Source: Melieria omissa (taxonomy: Eukaryota > Arthropoda > Insecta > Diptera > Ulidiidae). From it: a stretch of 64,000 nt of DNA. Each line of letters starts with the position of its first letter. Positions within the stretch are counted from its first letter, which is position 1. The stretch lies in assembly GCA_963971225.1 (NCBI GenBank), contig OZ020269.1, positions 39,763,264 to 39,827,263 of the forward strand, given 5' to 3'. A program made the translations under genes and the position numbers. The notes below the pieces were generated by a model. It saw only the letters and a list, made by a program, of their open reading frames with translations, had not been told where the DNA came from and made no database searches. Shown piece after piece: positions 10,733-22,555 of this stretch.

Positions 10733-10921
10733 ATGGCGGAGAATTTGGAAGATTTTTTCATGAAAGTGAACTACTTCGTAAATATTGACAAGGACCGAAA
10801 GAAATTTATGGATAATTTTGAACAATTGCGCAATCAATTATTTAAACGCTTACGAACAAATTTGGTGTTTGATAAACTATTTAATGGTGAACGGATGCAA
10901 GGTATAATGCGATCACCATAG
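10733..10921 (+). CDS. Small open frame of unknown nature, possible exon
   Basis: ATG at 10733 sits in a fair start context (ATCATGGCG) and opens 62 codons, rich in Asn, Lys, Phe and Asp, with no motif I recognise. The stop TAG overlaps a good 5' splice-site match: ATA|GTAAGT at 10918-10926. The frame could therefore be a first exon rather than a complete gene. It ends seven bases before a MITE. It could equally be chance coding potential or a remnant of a transposase gene. Confidence 0.2.
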   Translation: MAENLEDFFMKVNYFVNIDKDRKKFMDNFEQLRNQLFKRLRTNLVFDKLFNGERMQGIMRSP

Positions 10922-10927
10922 TAAGTT

Positions 10928-11055
10928 CTGTGGTCAAAAGCAAAAAGCGCTTAAGTCCATACTATTTTGAGCAGCACGCTTTAAAGGAACGTGCTAGCAC
11001 CCTTAAGCCAATGATGTCTTAAGTCGACTTCAGCGTTTATCGGTTTTGACCACAG
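10928..11055. mobile_element. MITE family M1, copy 1
   Basis: This is a 128-bp element with inverted ends: CTGTGGTCAAAAGCAAAAAG at the left and CTGTGGTCAAAACCGATAAA on the opposite strand at the right. It is flanked by AGTT and AATT. The interior has AGCAGCACG and GGGTGCTAGCACGTTC-like blocks shared with 34630-34732. No coding capacity. Confidence 0.75.
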
Positions 11056-11376
11056 AATTATTATTATAGAATATCTTCTGTGTAGGGCTGAAAAATATGA
11101 TGGTGGTGAAGGTTTCATTTTCGAAAGCAGTTGAAGCAACAGATTGCTACGACAGCAACTTAACACCTTAAGTGCTATGAAGAGTGAACTCCACTAATAT
11201 GACACACATTGATATTGTATTATCTATGCTAAAAGGTGATACATAGTGTATCACATCGGTATTATGTACTTATGTACATACATATACTAGTCAGAATAAG
11301 TTTGCGTACAGGCAAGTCAAAATTATGCTATGATTAATTCTGAAAAATGGGTTCTCTCTTTATAAAAACTTTCATA

Positions 11377-11950
11377 CAAGCCCTAACCACTATTAATTCG
11401 TACCCCTACGCTTTTTCTCATATTAATTTTTCAATTTCTCATATTAATTCTTCAAAAACGGTTCCACAACAATAATATTGAAGTTTTAGTTTAAGATTTA
11501 AGTCCAATAGAGCCCTAATGAAAAGAAGATTGAGGAATGAGCCCCCACGAACCCTCTCGGAACTAGAAAACAAAATTGAAGAGATTTGGGACTCTATTAC
11601 ACCGGAAGAGTGTCAGAAACTTATTTCTTCAATGCAAGGTCGATGCCAGGCTGTCATCTCAGCAAAAGGAGATGTAACCCGATATTAATTTTTCTTTCAT
11701 TTGCGGTCGTACGAACTATTAGTGCCCACTTTTAGTTGTTACTTTTTTAAGTTGTTCTGTTCAAAAATTAATAACAGAAAAAGTTATATAAAAAAAAATT
11801 AAAAAATGTTTTTCTAATAGTAGATTTTTCAACCTTTCAAACTAGTATAAATACTGCACGGAAACTTTGACAAATAATGGTTAAAAGGTAATACTAAAAA
11901 TTAATATAAGAAAAAGTGTAGGGGTACGAATTAATAGTGGTTAGGGCTTG
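11377..11950 (+). mobile_element. Tc1-like element, internally deleted
   Basis: This is a 574-bp element with inverted repeats of about 55 bases (CAAGCCCTAACCACTATTAA at each end on opposite strands) and TA at 11375-11376 and 11951-11952. The interior keeps only the last part of a transposase gene. The flanking DNA carries another Tc1-like end (CAGAATAAGTTTGCGTACA at 11290), so this element may sit inside an older one. Confidence 0.88.
11521..11688 (+). pseudogene. Tc1 transposase C-terminus
   Basis: Fifty-five codons are open from AAAAGAAGATTGAGG to TAA at 11686-11688. They encode a typical Tc1 C-terminal domain: a TLSELENKIEEIWDSIT helix, then SSMQGRCQAVISAKGD and a final RY. There is no start codon, because the N-terminus and the catalytic domain have been deleted. 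Confidence 0.8.
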
Positions 11951-12048
11951 TATATGCCATAACTGCACTTTTTGTTCTACTTTAGATGAATTAAAATAAT
12001 AGTTTGTCATGTACTCGTATTTATTGACAATATACTCACAAAACGGTG

Positions 12049-12790
12049 CAGAATAAGTTTGCGTACAAAACTAATAACGGGAATTCGCGGTTATGCATTT
12101 TGTTTATTTTTGATTATTATTTATTTATTTTGTATTCCGTTGAACAGTAAACGGACTTGTATGCTTGAAATTTTATAGAAAGCAATAGAATCAAACAGAA
12201 AAAATTAAAAATGAATAAAAGGATAATCTTACTAAAACTTTCCAAAATTGACAAAAAATTTCATGAAATTAGGGAAACTTTTGGGAGAGCACATTCATCA
12301 TTTCAAAAAACCATCTTAAATCTCGAAAAAAACAAAAAATCTTGCTTCGTTACTAGGATCTGGCCATTTTCGTAAGCTATCCAAAAAAGAGGATTCGATT
12401 GTTTGCGATCAGTGCATCATAATCTAAAGCTAGTTGCATCCAATATCTTCAGAAATGTGCAGCTTTGTTTGCTATTAACTGGCTCAAAAAAGTTGAAAAA
12501 GTTCCTCCCTAGTCACCTAACGTGCATCTAATTGAGTATTTTAGGGCTTTACTTGAACCCTGAGCCCAACAACACTCCATCTTCAAACATATAGTAAACC
12601 AATATAACAATACAAGGATGTAACAAAATAACCGCTGAAAAAACACCGAATTAAATAAACTTTACGCCGAAACTTCTGCACGGAGTTCAAGCGAGAAAAG
12701 CATATTCACAAAGTTATTAATTTTTGGACAAAACTTAGTTTCAATTAAATTTTAACTACATAACCTTATCTTGTACGCAAACTTTTTCTG
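12049..12790 (+). mobile_element. Tc1-like element, strongly decayed
   Basis: The left end CAGAATAAGTTTGCGTACAA at 12049 is repeated inverted at the right (TTGTACGCAAACTTTTTCTG, ending 12790). A truncated N-terminal frame starts at ATG 12210 (MNKRIILLKLSKIDKKFHE). A later block near 12470-12550 looks like a corrupted end of the catalytic domain, with stops in each part. Target duplication is not clear. A third copy of the end at 11290 suggests either a tandem arrangement or one larger broken element. Confidence 0.6.
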
Positions 12791-13171
12791 GGGTGAATTC
12801 ATATGACATTTTGTTTTTGGCCCTTCTTTTACTGTTTGGTCATGTTTTTGATATTATTATCTTAATGGAATAAAAGAACTAAGTTTGATTTGATTTAAAT
12901 TAATCGACAATAGATTATATCCGTCCGTGATTGTGTATCCGTTTGTGATTACAATAAAAAACGGGTCATTTCCCATGGGCAGTAATTTGACCAAGAAAGA
13001 AAGTAAAATGTATTAAAAACCACAGCCATACAACGCTTTTTTGGAGAAAAACTAACAGCGACATGTTTTTATCATAAATTCTACTTACGGTTGATCTCTG
13101 CAGGAAATGTAACTAATTTCAAACTAATATATAACTAGTCTTTTTCTGTACAGTACTGATTACATATTGCA

Positions 13172-13497
13172 GCCGCCGTAGCTTAGCTGGCTAGTGCGTT
13201 GGGCCGCGAGTCAAATGCGACGCTCGCACCCGGGTTGAAGACTCCGTTGCATTAACACCGAAAAAAAAAGAAAAACAAAAATTTTTCTTTCGGCGGCTGT
13301 CCTCTCAGCAGGAAATGGCAAACCTCTGAGAGTAAAATTGCCTATGAAAAAGATCCCAACTCGCCGTTCGGAATCGGCATAAAACTGTAGGTCCCTTCTA
13401 TCCGTGTACAAATTCGCACGCACAACACGGATGGTTGCGGGTAGCTAGGCCTTAGTCTCGTAATCGGGCTGTCGTGCCAGTCAAGAAGAAGAAGAAG
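13172..13497 (+). mobile_element. tRNA-headed SINE, family S1, copy 1
   Basis: The head GCCGCCGTAGCTTAGCTGG contains a pol III A-box-like segment (TAGCTTAGCTGG). A B-box-like GGGTTGAAGACTC follows about 45 bases later. The body has AGGAAATGGCAAACCTC, TTGCCTATGAAAAAG, GTTCGGAATCGGCATAAAAC and TGTAGGTCCCTTC. The tail is (AAG)n. ACTGATTACA occurs at 13155-13164 and again at 13498-13507, which looks like part of the target duplication. Confidence 0.85.
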
Positions 13498-13509
13498 ACT
13501 GATTACAAA

Positions 13510-15505
13510 TTAGTTATTTTGCTTGAAAAGAACTGGTCATTTTAACATGGCGATTTCCTAGCAGCACATAAATTGCCTACCTCTGCATGACTTTCCAACT
13601 ACTTTATAACTAAAGTTTCGAAACCAATTTAATAACACTGTGTGTGAAATTTACCCTCAAAAATTGCAACAAGCGGGGGACCTACTGAGCGACTTTTCTA
13701 TAGGTATACTAAGTTGAGATCCACCTGGTGTTTGGCTGTAATGGATCTAGTTTAAGAGAAATCCTACTTTATATTTTGCTCATTTCAGTCGAGTTCGTCG
13801 CTTAAGTCTTCGAACGTTTAAATGCTAATTAGTCCTAAATCGTTTTGAATATCGCTTTACTGTCTTCGGAAAGTTTGTAGATATTTTAACGACCAACAAA
13901 TTGGCTTAAGTCACCAATACAAAAAAAATATATTCAAACAGTGTTTTCGACCATAATGTCCCAAAAACCCCACTTTTTCGTCACTGTATGCTTTTATATA
14001 CAGGGTTGGCTCGTGCATCTAACAAACTAAAAATTTTGCCGGGGAAACACCCATAAAAGGCGTGTCTCGGGCTCAAAGTTCAAAGTTTTTATCAAAAAAA
14101 ACTCAATTAATCTCCAATTGATTTACACGATATCGATATTAAACGAACTTTTTCATACCTTTCTATTAATGTGCAACATTACCTAGTATATACAAATAAA
14201 AAGTTTTAAGGGAAAAAACATTTTTTAAAAAATTTTTTTTAAACGGATTTTTTTCTCGGATTTTTAACGGATCCATTACTAAGGTACAATAAGTTTAAAG
14301 TAATCGACTGATTTAAAACAAGTTGTGTGTCTAGTAAAAAGTAATTATTTGGTAACTGGGTTTAAACTAGTTCAACAGTAACCCATTAAAAATTACTTGC
14401 ATATATCCCCATTAAATGAATTTTCAATTTCAATTTTTATTAGTAAATTTTTTCAAAAACATAGTACAAACTTTTCTTAAATTATATTTACAACAAATAA
14501 TAACAAACAAAACAGCAAACAATTAAAACATTTCATAAACAATAACAAAGTTTAATTCATTTACAACAAAAACATATTTTTCTAATAATATTAAAAATTA
14601 AGAATTTAAAAGCCAGCCATCTTGCCTTAGGCTCGCTGTCATTTTCCACGATAGTCTCAAGTCACGACAGAGTCTTTGCGCGCTTCGAAAAACAAACACG
14701 ATATGGCGTCCTTTTCAGTTAGCAATGTTGCGAAGATTCACTTACAACTTCTAAGAATCGCATACGCGAGCCCAGAAAATATAAATTTTCAAACAATAGG
14801 CAATTATTCATCGCGCAGCCGCCATTGACAACTTGTTCGTTGTATGAGCAACGCAACGAGTACGCATGACGCGCACCACACACTGTAGTTGTTGTTGTTG
14901 GGCAACAAAGCGATGCACAGTGGTCGGACTTATATGGGCACAGCGGTCAAAAATACTTCTAGCAGAGATATCAGCCTGAAACTTTGGTCACGTGTTTCTA
15001 AAAATGTGGCAATTATTTCATGTGAAAATGGGCGTAGTCGGACATCTATACGCCTGCCCCCATGTAAGGAAATGATAAAAAATTTGTTTCGTTTTTGTTT
15101 TTAATGAGAAACGAGTTGTTTCAAGATTTTGCTCGACAAAATTCATATATAGGCAGGCTCAGAGGGGCAACCGAAGGGGGTTGCGGGGTTCAAACCCCCA
15201 AATAAAAAAATTGCTTGTGAAAATTATGGTCTCAAACAGTATTAGGCCCAAAGTGGTATGCAAAACCCCCCAAAATGAAATCCTGTGTGCGTTATTGTAC
15301 AGGCAATTATCTCAAAACGGAGCGTGAATTAAAATTTTATGAACAGAAGGTGGAAGCCAGTACCATTGATACATCTCTATTTCTTAGCAGTGTCGAGCGC
15401 ATATTTCCTTAATTTTTCAACATTTATTTTTTAATCTGAAAACATAGCTTTAGCTTTAACATAAAATTTAGCACTTGTATAAATCATATTTTATCTTGAT
15501 ATATA
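13510..15505. other. AT-rich intergenic stretch
   Basis: No coding frame with family resemblance was found. A 46-base piece at 14872-14917 (GCGCACCACACACTGTAGTT and the following GTTGTTGGGCAACAAAGCGA) matches the interior of MITE family M2 at 32371-32415. GGGGTTCAAACCCCC near 15187-15201 is a short palindromic, B-box-like sequence without a tRNA fold around it. The rest shows only A/T runs. Confidence 0.5.
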
Positions 15506-15895
15506 GGGTGTTTTTTTTAGAGGTATAGAACTTCGAATTGAAATAAAACACAAGAAAATCGTTTTACTGTCCATCAATTTGGCTTTATTGGAAGGATAAT
15601 TTTATGTAAACGTAGTGCGGAAACGACCCATGGTTAACCGATGGATGGACCGATTTTGCTCTGATGGACGATTATGTCGACCATAAAATGGACGGAGCTT
15701 GCGGTAAACTTCGCGAACTGAACCATTATTTTCGAAATAAATTTGCACGATTTGCAAGCGTTGTTCTTTTGTCAACCTGTTCATGATGAAATGGCGAACC
15801 AAACTGAACATAAATGACATTAGAGTTGCCAGATTTGACCACAAAATGCCAGTTTTATCTCTATTCGAAAAACAAACCTCTAAAAAAAAACACCC
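15506..15895 (-). mobile_element. Tc1/mariner-type MITE with transposase N-terminus
   Basis: This is a 390-bp element flanked by TA (15504-15505, 15896-15897). Its inverted ends read GGGTGTTTTTTTTAGAGGT at the left and GGGTGTTTTTTTTTAGAGGT on the opposite strand. On the minus strand an ATG at 15784-15786 opens a transposase N-terminus (MNRLTKEQRLQIVQIYFEN), about 60 codons long, with the rest deleted. It belongs to the same broad group as 5958-6840 but is a different family. Confidence 0.85.
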
Positions 15896-16248
15896 TATAT
15901 CTCCAAATTTGATTAGAAAAAGTTTTCCATACGACACACTTTTAACTGATCGTTCCTGTGGCAGCTATATGTTACAGTTGGGCGATCTTGTTCAAGTTTA
16001 GTTATGCGATTCTGGAAATGCCAAATACGACATTTTGCGAGAATGTCTTTAAAAATGCATATCTTGTTATGTCATTTCTTCTGCCAGATTTACTAATTTT
16101 CCCACATTGTGGGGTCTGAAACCGCTTTGCTCCATTTTCTCCTTCCACATTTGGACCTGAAACCTCTTTAACATTACCAAAAAAACCAAAACTGTTCCCA
16201 CAGAACCTATGATAACAAAAATATTTACATATGTAAATAGTGTCAGTC

Positions 16249-17998
16249 TTACTTACTTACTTAACTGGCCATAACAACCCGTTATCGGGTTACGGCCTGC
16301 CGCAAAACTTCTCTCCAGGCGCCTCTGCTTTGCGCGCGCCTTCTCCAGTTAGTAACACCAAGAGATGACAGGGCCTCTTCAACTTGGTGCTTCCACCGGA
16401 GACACGGCCTCCCTCTTCGCCGTCGACCTCCACCATCGCATCGAACACCTTTTTCGCCGGAGCTTCGTCGTCCATGCGGCAGACATGACCGAGCCAGCGT
16501 AGCCGCTGGATGTTTATTCGCTGCGCTACGTCCATGTTCTTGTACAGCTCATACAGCTCGTTATTGGTTGTTATACGATAGTCGTCACCAACACGAACAG
16601 GGCCGAAGATTTTGCGAAGTACCTTCCTCTCGAACACTCCAAGGGCCGCTATGTCGTTTCGTGTCATTGTCCATGCTTCAGCGATATAGAGGAGCACGGG
16701 CAAGATAAGCGTCCTATAGAGTGCAAGTTTTGTCGGTCGAGAGAGGTCTCTACTTCTCAATTGCCTACCGAGACCGTAGTAGCACCTGTTGGCAAGAGTT
16801 ATCCTTCGCTTTATCTCCAGGCTGACATCATTGCTGCTGTTGATGGCGGTGCCAAGGTAGACGAATTCCTTGACAACTTCAAAAGTATACCTGTCGGCCT
16901 CGACGTGAGACCCTAGCCGCTGCGAGTCCCTGCATGTAGACAGCATATACTTCGTCTTGCTCTCATTTACCACCAGACCCATTTTGGCAGATTCTCTTTC
17001 GATAGCCGCAAAGGCAGCGGTGACATCTCGCTTATTACGTCCGATGACATCAATATCATCAGCGTAGGCAAGGAGCTGGACACTTTTGTTGAAAATTGTG
17101 CCATTACGATGTACACCGGCCTTGCGCAGAACACTCTCCATGGTGAAGTTAAAGTGGTCGCAGGACAAAGGATCACCCTGTCTGAAACCTCGAACGGTAT
17201 CAAAGGGGTCGGAGAGGTCACTTCCAACCTTGATGGAGCTGCGCGTATTGCTCAACGTCGCTCTGCAAAGTCTCACGAGCTTTGCAGGGATACCAAGTTC
17301 AGGCAATGAGGCATATAGGCGATCCCTTATCGGGCTATCGAATGCTGCCTTGTAATCGATGAAGAGATGGTGTGTATCGATTTGATTCTCATGGGTCTTC
17401 TCCAGGATTTGGCGTAAAGTGAATATCTGGTCGATGGTGGACTTACCAGGTCTAAAGCCGCACTGATAAGGTCCAATCAGCGCCTTGGCGAGTGGCTTTA
17501 ATCTTTCACATAGTACGCTCGTTAGGACCTTGTATGCAATGGGAAGTAGGCTTATACCCCTGTAGTTGGTGCATATTGTTGGGTCGCCTTTCTTCAGCAC
17601 AGGACAAAGGGCACTGAGGTTCCAATCGTTGGGCATTCGTTCCTCCAGCCATATTTTGCAAATGAGCTGATGCATGCACCCAATCAGCTCACCGCCGCCG
17701 GCCTTGAACAATTCAGCTGGTAGCCCATCCGGCCCTGCAGCTTTATTGTTCTTGAGTCGCTGGATAGCGACCCGGACCTCGTCATGACTGGGCGGTGGCA
17801 CATCCACACCGTCGTCGTCGATTGGTGCCATCTGGACATCTTCACCACTGGCGGTATTGTTCCCTTCGTCGTCTGCGAGCAGCTTGGTGAAGTGCTCCTT
17901 CCACAACCTCAGCACACCCTGCGCATCCGTAACCACATCCCCGTTTTCGTCTCTGCAAGAAGATGCCCCAGGCTTAAATCCTTCCGTGGACGCTTAAC
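16249..17998 (-). mobile_element. RTE-type LINE, copy B (5'-truncated)
   Basis: This is 1750 bp of the 3' part of the element family. It is flanked by a perfect 11-bp duplication TAGTGTCAGTC (16238-16248 and 17999-18009). The 3' tail on the minus strand is (TAAG)n after the conserved GGCCAGTTAAG end. The 5' end lies in the linker between endonuclease and RT. The 5' truncation and flanking duplication are signatures of target-primed reverse transcription. Confidence 0.93.
16290..17990 (-). pseudogene. RTE LINE reverse transcriptase (5'-truncated)
   Basis: An open frame of 548 codons (minus strand, 17936 to 16290) covers the whole RT. Seen in order are: KNNKAAGPDGLPAELF, KKGDPTICTNYRGISLLP, FIDYKAAFDS, the RQGDPLSCDHFNFTME block, the catalytic YADD (LLAYADDIDVIGR), and the thumb region LLYIAEAWTM. 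The last 45 residues are out of frame relative to copies C and D, which read GRRRRGRPCLRWKDQVEEAL. The endonuclease is missing. This is the least damaged RT of the family in the window but cannot move on its own. Confidence 0.9.
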
Positions 17999-18103
17999 TA
18001 GTGTCAGTCACCGTATATAAAAATTGGTTTAAAGGTGAAATTAAAATAGAAAAGTAAAAAGTTGCAAAACACATTATATTAACATCACCTTACTTAAAAA
18101 CAA

Positions 18104-18262
18104 AAAATTGCCTATGAAAAAGCTCCCAACCTGCCGTTCGGAACCGGCATAAAACTGTAGGTCCCTTCCACCCGCGTACAAAATTCACACGCACAACACG
18201 GGTGGTTGCGGGAAGCTAGGCCTTAGTCTCGCGTAAGCGGGCTGTCGTGCCAATCAATTATT
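18104..18262 (+). mobile_element. SINE family S1, 3' fragment
   Basis: This is the body and tail of S1 without the tRNA head. It runs from TTGCCTATGAAAAAGCTCCC through CGGAACCGGCATAAAAC and CACGGGTGGTTGCGGGAAGC to an AATTATTATAAA tail. It is a 5'-truncated insertion. Confidence 0.85.
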
Positions 18263-19233
18263 ATAAAATTAAATTACTTAAAAACAACAACACAAACAAA
18301 CATCAATACCACCGCACAAAATGCCAAGCTTCTTTTGCACTTCTGGGTTTGCGCCCAGAACATACAGGCACTCAGTCTATGAAAGATTGCAAGAAGCCTG
18401 GCAAATTCTGGCAGCTGAAACTAACACATTATAATCTTAAAACGTGACTTAGTATTAGGAAAAAAAGATCAATAGGGGCAACGAGGGGGAACACAACTAA
18501 AACTTTAAGTGAAATTCTGGGAGTCAGACAAAAAACACAGAATATAGTAGTTGTAACTTTTGATTTTTGTTTTTAAGTAGACTTCAATTTAAATATATCT
18601 CATTAACTAAAATTAAGTTAAATACTTGTATGTTCAATACCCTTTTTATTAATTTTAAATTTGGTGATTTTTTAATAAAGTTTTAACACTTCAAAATTTA
18701 TTATTGTAAAACGCTGCTCACATTGCACTAATCAAGTGAACAAATGTTCTCACTTCTGATCATGATACAAAAATAAAAACTTCTTCTCAGCCGCCATGTT
18801 GCACATCTGACACTAAAGGTCTTTTTGACGTTCTTCTTTCAAAATGTGCTACCGTACTGTTGTTAGAAAATCAATTGAACATTTTCTTACGTCAACAAAA
18901 TTTAAATGTATTTTGTTTAGGCGTCTGGCGGCGATGAAAATTATACATACGTTAATCTCCTTTCAGAGGGGGGATTACATAAGCCAACTTCGGAATTCCT
19001 GCAAATTTTACAAATTTTAAAAACCATTTTCACCAACATTAACGGTGAAAGTTTGGTGGAAACACCAAACTACATGGAACAGTTATTAACTAACAGTCAA
19101 AATTGCACGGTTTTAGAGCAACGTGTTGCGAAACGTTTTTTTTTCAGGCCGAACATTTTTTAGGATACGGTTTTTAAACAGCAATTTGAAAACACAAAAA
19201 AAAATGATTATTAGTAAGAAATTAAAATCGAGG
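18263..19233. other. Intergenic stretch without recognisable features
   Basis: AT-rich sequence with no family-like open frames on either strand. I see no terminal repeats or tandem arrays here. Confidence 0.5.
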
Positions 19234-19490
19234 GCCAGCCTCGATAGTCAAGCGGGTAGCGCGCTGGCTTCTCATACCAAAGGCTCCAGGTTCGATTCCT
19301 GGCTCGGGCTGGTGAACAACTCATCTACTTCTATCGCTATCCATATGAAGGAAATGAGAATTACAAGAATCGCACAAGTGCGCTCTTGGCAGGCAATGGC
19401 AAAACCTCCAAGTGTAAACGAACAACTGCCAATCGCCGTTCGGATTCGGCGTTAAACTGTAGGTCCCCTCCCCCCCTTTCCCCATCCGCT
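19234..19490 (+). mobile_element. tRNA-headed SINE, family S2
   Basis: The head is strongly tRNA-like: a 7-bp acceptor-like pairing (GCCAGCC with GGCTGGT), an A-box-like TAGTCAAGCGGG, and a perfect T-arm CCAGG-TTCGATT-CCTGG at 19286-19302. A CAT triplet in the anticodon position suggests a tRNA-Met origin, tentatively. The body shares CAATGGCAAAACCTC and CCGTTCGGATTCGGCGTTAA and CTGTAGGTCCC with family S1. The element ends in a C-rich tract. Confidence 0.75.
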
Positions 19491-19560
19491 TGAAATGTGT
19501 GCTGTAACATATGTTGGCAAAACAGTGTTGCATACACAGTTCCAAAACGGGTGAAATATG

Positions 19561-19997
19561 TGTGGGGTTTCTTTGATATTCAGTTTATTTCAGTTTGTAA
19601 CGTTTTAGTTTGATACACGTTTAGTTCAGTTTGTAACATTCTAGTTTAATAACATTTTAGTTTGATAAACGTTTAGTTCAGTTTGTGACATTTTAGTTTA
19701 AGAACATTTTGGTTTAATACACGTTTAGTTCAGTTTGTGACATTTTAGTTTAAGAACATTTTGGTTTAATACACGTTTAGTTCAGTTTGTAACATTTTAG
19801 TTTGTCCGTTTCCGTCCGCGTCTCGTAATCAACTGTCGAGTCGTCCGTTTTCTGTTCCCTCTTCCCCTTATTTCTCGTCCGATGGTCCCGTTATTTGTCC
19901 GCGTCTCGTCAAATGTCCGTCCGCCCAGTTATGTATTTTTACGTATTTTCGTCCAGTCCGGTTGTCCGTCCGTCAGGGTCGCATCCCATTTCCCACA
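19561..19997 (-). repeat. Gypsy 2 3' LTR (437 bp)
   Basis: It runs on the plus strand from TGTGGGGTTTCTTTGATATT to CATTTCCCACA. The first 240 bases are tandem copies of an approximately 55-base unit (CACGTTTAGTTCAGTTTGT, ACATTTTAGTTT, AGAACATTTTGGTTTAATA). The rest is pyrimidine-rich with repeated GTCCGTCCG. Confidence 0.92.
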
Positions 19998-20046
19998 TTC
20001 GGCCAGCCTGACATATCGTTCGGCTCGGACGATGTGGCCCACGGCT

Positions 20047-22555
20047 TTATAAACTCCGCGACGGTGGTTGTGCGCCGTGGCCCTTCGCCTTCTCCACTTC
20101 GTACCGGTTGTGGGGCATTGTTTTCGTAATTTTATATGGTCCTAGGAATTTAGGGCGCAACCTAAGTCCACTGCCGAATTGCGTTCGCTTGATGGCTACT
20201 AGCTCATTCACCCGGTACACGGTCGCCTTCGTTCTCTTGGTATCGAAAGTTCTACAGTTCTCTCGCTGTATTTTCTCTTTGTTCTCTTTCGCCTCCTTTC
20301 GGGCATCTTCACGCCCTCTATCCAGTTCCTCGATTGCTTCGTCCTGCAGAAACTCTCGCAACTCCGGGTCTAACTTCACTCGCATCTCCACCCCTGTGAG
20401 CAGCCTAAACGGTGAAATCTTGGTGCTTCTAGGCGGAGTATGGTTAATCGTCTGCTGTACTCGCTCTACGTACTTGTACCAGCTACCTGGATACTCGGAA
20501 CACATCTTGGCTAACATTGGTATGATAATTCGGTGGATCCGCTCGACTTGGCCGTTCCCTCTGGGAACACCTGTGGCGATCAGCAAATGCTGTATGCCCT
20601 CATCTTCGCAGTAGGACGTGAAAGAATTCGATGTAAACGCCGCGCCTCCGTCAGAGATAATGCGCTTAGGGTTTCCAAACACCGACGATTGCCTTTTTAA
20701 TCTCTCAACACCTCATCCGCTCCGGTGCTGCGAGTAGGGTATAACCATACAAATTTCGTGAATCCGTCGACCACCACGAGAATGTAGCTGTAGCGCTTGT
20801 TTGTTTTCTCCATGGGCCCAACATGGTCGATGTGGAATGTTCCCAGCGGTCGATCTTCTTTGTGTATCGGCTCCAAAAATCCCTCCCTTTTCCCTCCTTT
20901 TGCTTCCGAGATAATGCACGGCACGCAGCTCCTTATAACTTTTGTTACCTTGGCTGTCACCTGTGGGATATGAAATGTCTTTGCGATGGCATCCTGTATC
21001 CTTCTAGCCGAGAAATGGCCTTGATTATGGGCCGTTCTAATGATCTCCTCCTCCATTTGTGCGGGCACTACTATCAACTCCTTGGTGGGATCTTTGTAGA
21101 GTATACCTCGCTTCACATAAAAATCATCATAACTGTCCTTTTCGAGTATTTTCAGTACAGCTCGCACCCATTGGTCTTGCTCCTGCGCCTGCTGCAATCG
21201 GTAATTTAGGGAATCTTCCAATAGCAGACACGATACCCTACTCAAAGCATCGACGTGCTTCATTCTACTGCCAGATCGATGCTCAATTTCATATGTAAAG
21301 TCTTGTAAGAAAAGAGCCCAACGTGCTACCCGTAACGGTACGTCCTTTTTCCGCATCGTCATCGTGAATGCGTTACAGTCGGTAATTATCTTAAACGGGA
21401 TACCCAACAAGTACACGCGCCATTTTTTCAACGCACCCACAATAGCAAGAACTTCGAACTCGTACGAATGGTAACGCTCCTCCGTCGGCGACGTTTTACG
21501 ACTCATATACTGGATTGGATGATACTGCAGGTCCTCGCTATCCTTTTGCAGAAGCACTGCACCGTAGCCATACATCGATGCGTCCGTATGCACCTCGGTC
21601 GACACTTGCGGATTGTACAGCCGTAACACGGGCGCGCTCACCAGCGCAGCTTTCAATTGTTGAAATGCTGCAATCTGCTCCTCTCCCAAAACGAACCTTG
21701 TTCCCTGACGCAATAAGTCGGACAGTGGTTTAGCGACCACTGCGTACCCTTTAATAAAACGTCGGAAATATGAGGTCAATCCTAAACATCTCTGAACTGC
21801 CTTCTGGTTCGTCGGTACCGGAAACCTCTCTACTGCCTGAGTTTTTGCTTCCGACGGCCTAATGGTACCCCTTTCTACGATATACCCTAGGAAGTCGACT
21901 TTCCCTTTAAGCAATTGGCACTTTTTCCACTTGATACGCAAATTGAACTCCTCTGCTCTCTTCAACACCGCTTTCAGCCTTTCGACGCCCTCGTCTATAT
22001 CCTTGGAGGGAATTATAAGATCGTCCATATACGCCACAACGATGCCGCCCTCTACCAAATCTCTAAACACTGCCGATATGTACCTCGAAAAAACCGCGGA
22101 AGAATTGCATATTCTGAACGGGACATACAGAAATTCGTATTGGCCTTGGTGGGTTACAAACGATGTGTATTTCCTCGAACTACGCTCCATCGGCACGTGG
22201 AAAAACCCATTCGCTAAGTCAAGGGTTGTGAAAACACGCGCCCCCTGCAACTTTTCAATGACATCATCCATCAGCGGCATCGGAAAGTTGTCCTTCATTA
22301 TTTTCTCATTTAGGCGACGGTAATCGCAACACAATCGGTGGCTACCATCTTTCTTCGCTACCAAAACAATTGGGGATGCGTATTCTGAAACACTCGGCCG
22401 TATGATCCCGTCCTTTAACTATTCTGCTACCTGTTTGCTGACCACGCACCTATTCGAATACGACATACGCCTTGGTCCTTGGCATACAGGAGTATCGTCG
22501 GTTAAACAAATTTTCATTTCGATCGGAGATTTACGCTGCGTACTAGGAGTATACC
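20047..22555 (-). pseudogene. Gypsy 2 pol: RT, RNase H, integrase
   Basis: The open frame 22364-20697 (555 codons) starts in the RT fingers (AKKDGSHRLCCDYRRLNEK). It contains the FTTLDLANGFFHVP block, the catalytic YMDD (VVAYMDDLI), RNase H (VHTDASMYGYGAVLLQ; FEVLAIVGALKKWRVYLLG), and the integrase zinc finger (HNQGHFS with C-x2-C at SCVPC), ending in IDHVGPMEK. A one-base loss in a T/A run near 20690 shifts the frame. The remaining integrase (ISDGGAAFTS, then GNGQVERIHR with the catalytic Glu) reads at 20682-20047. A TAG at about 22419 interrupts the upstream part. Non-functional. Confidence 0.9.

Noticed and set aside
15160..15201. GGGGTTCAAACCCCC as part of a tRNA or SINE
   Set aside because: No A box or acceptor pairing at the right distance; only a short palindrome.
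19286..19302. Perfect tRNA T-arm suggesting a tRNA gene
   Set aside because: The anticodon stem is poor and the sequence continues into a SINE body shared with other copies, so this is a SINE head.
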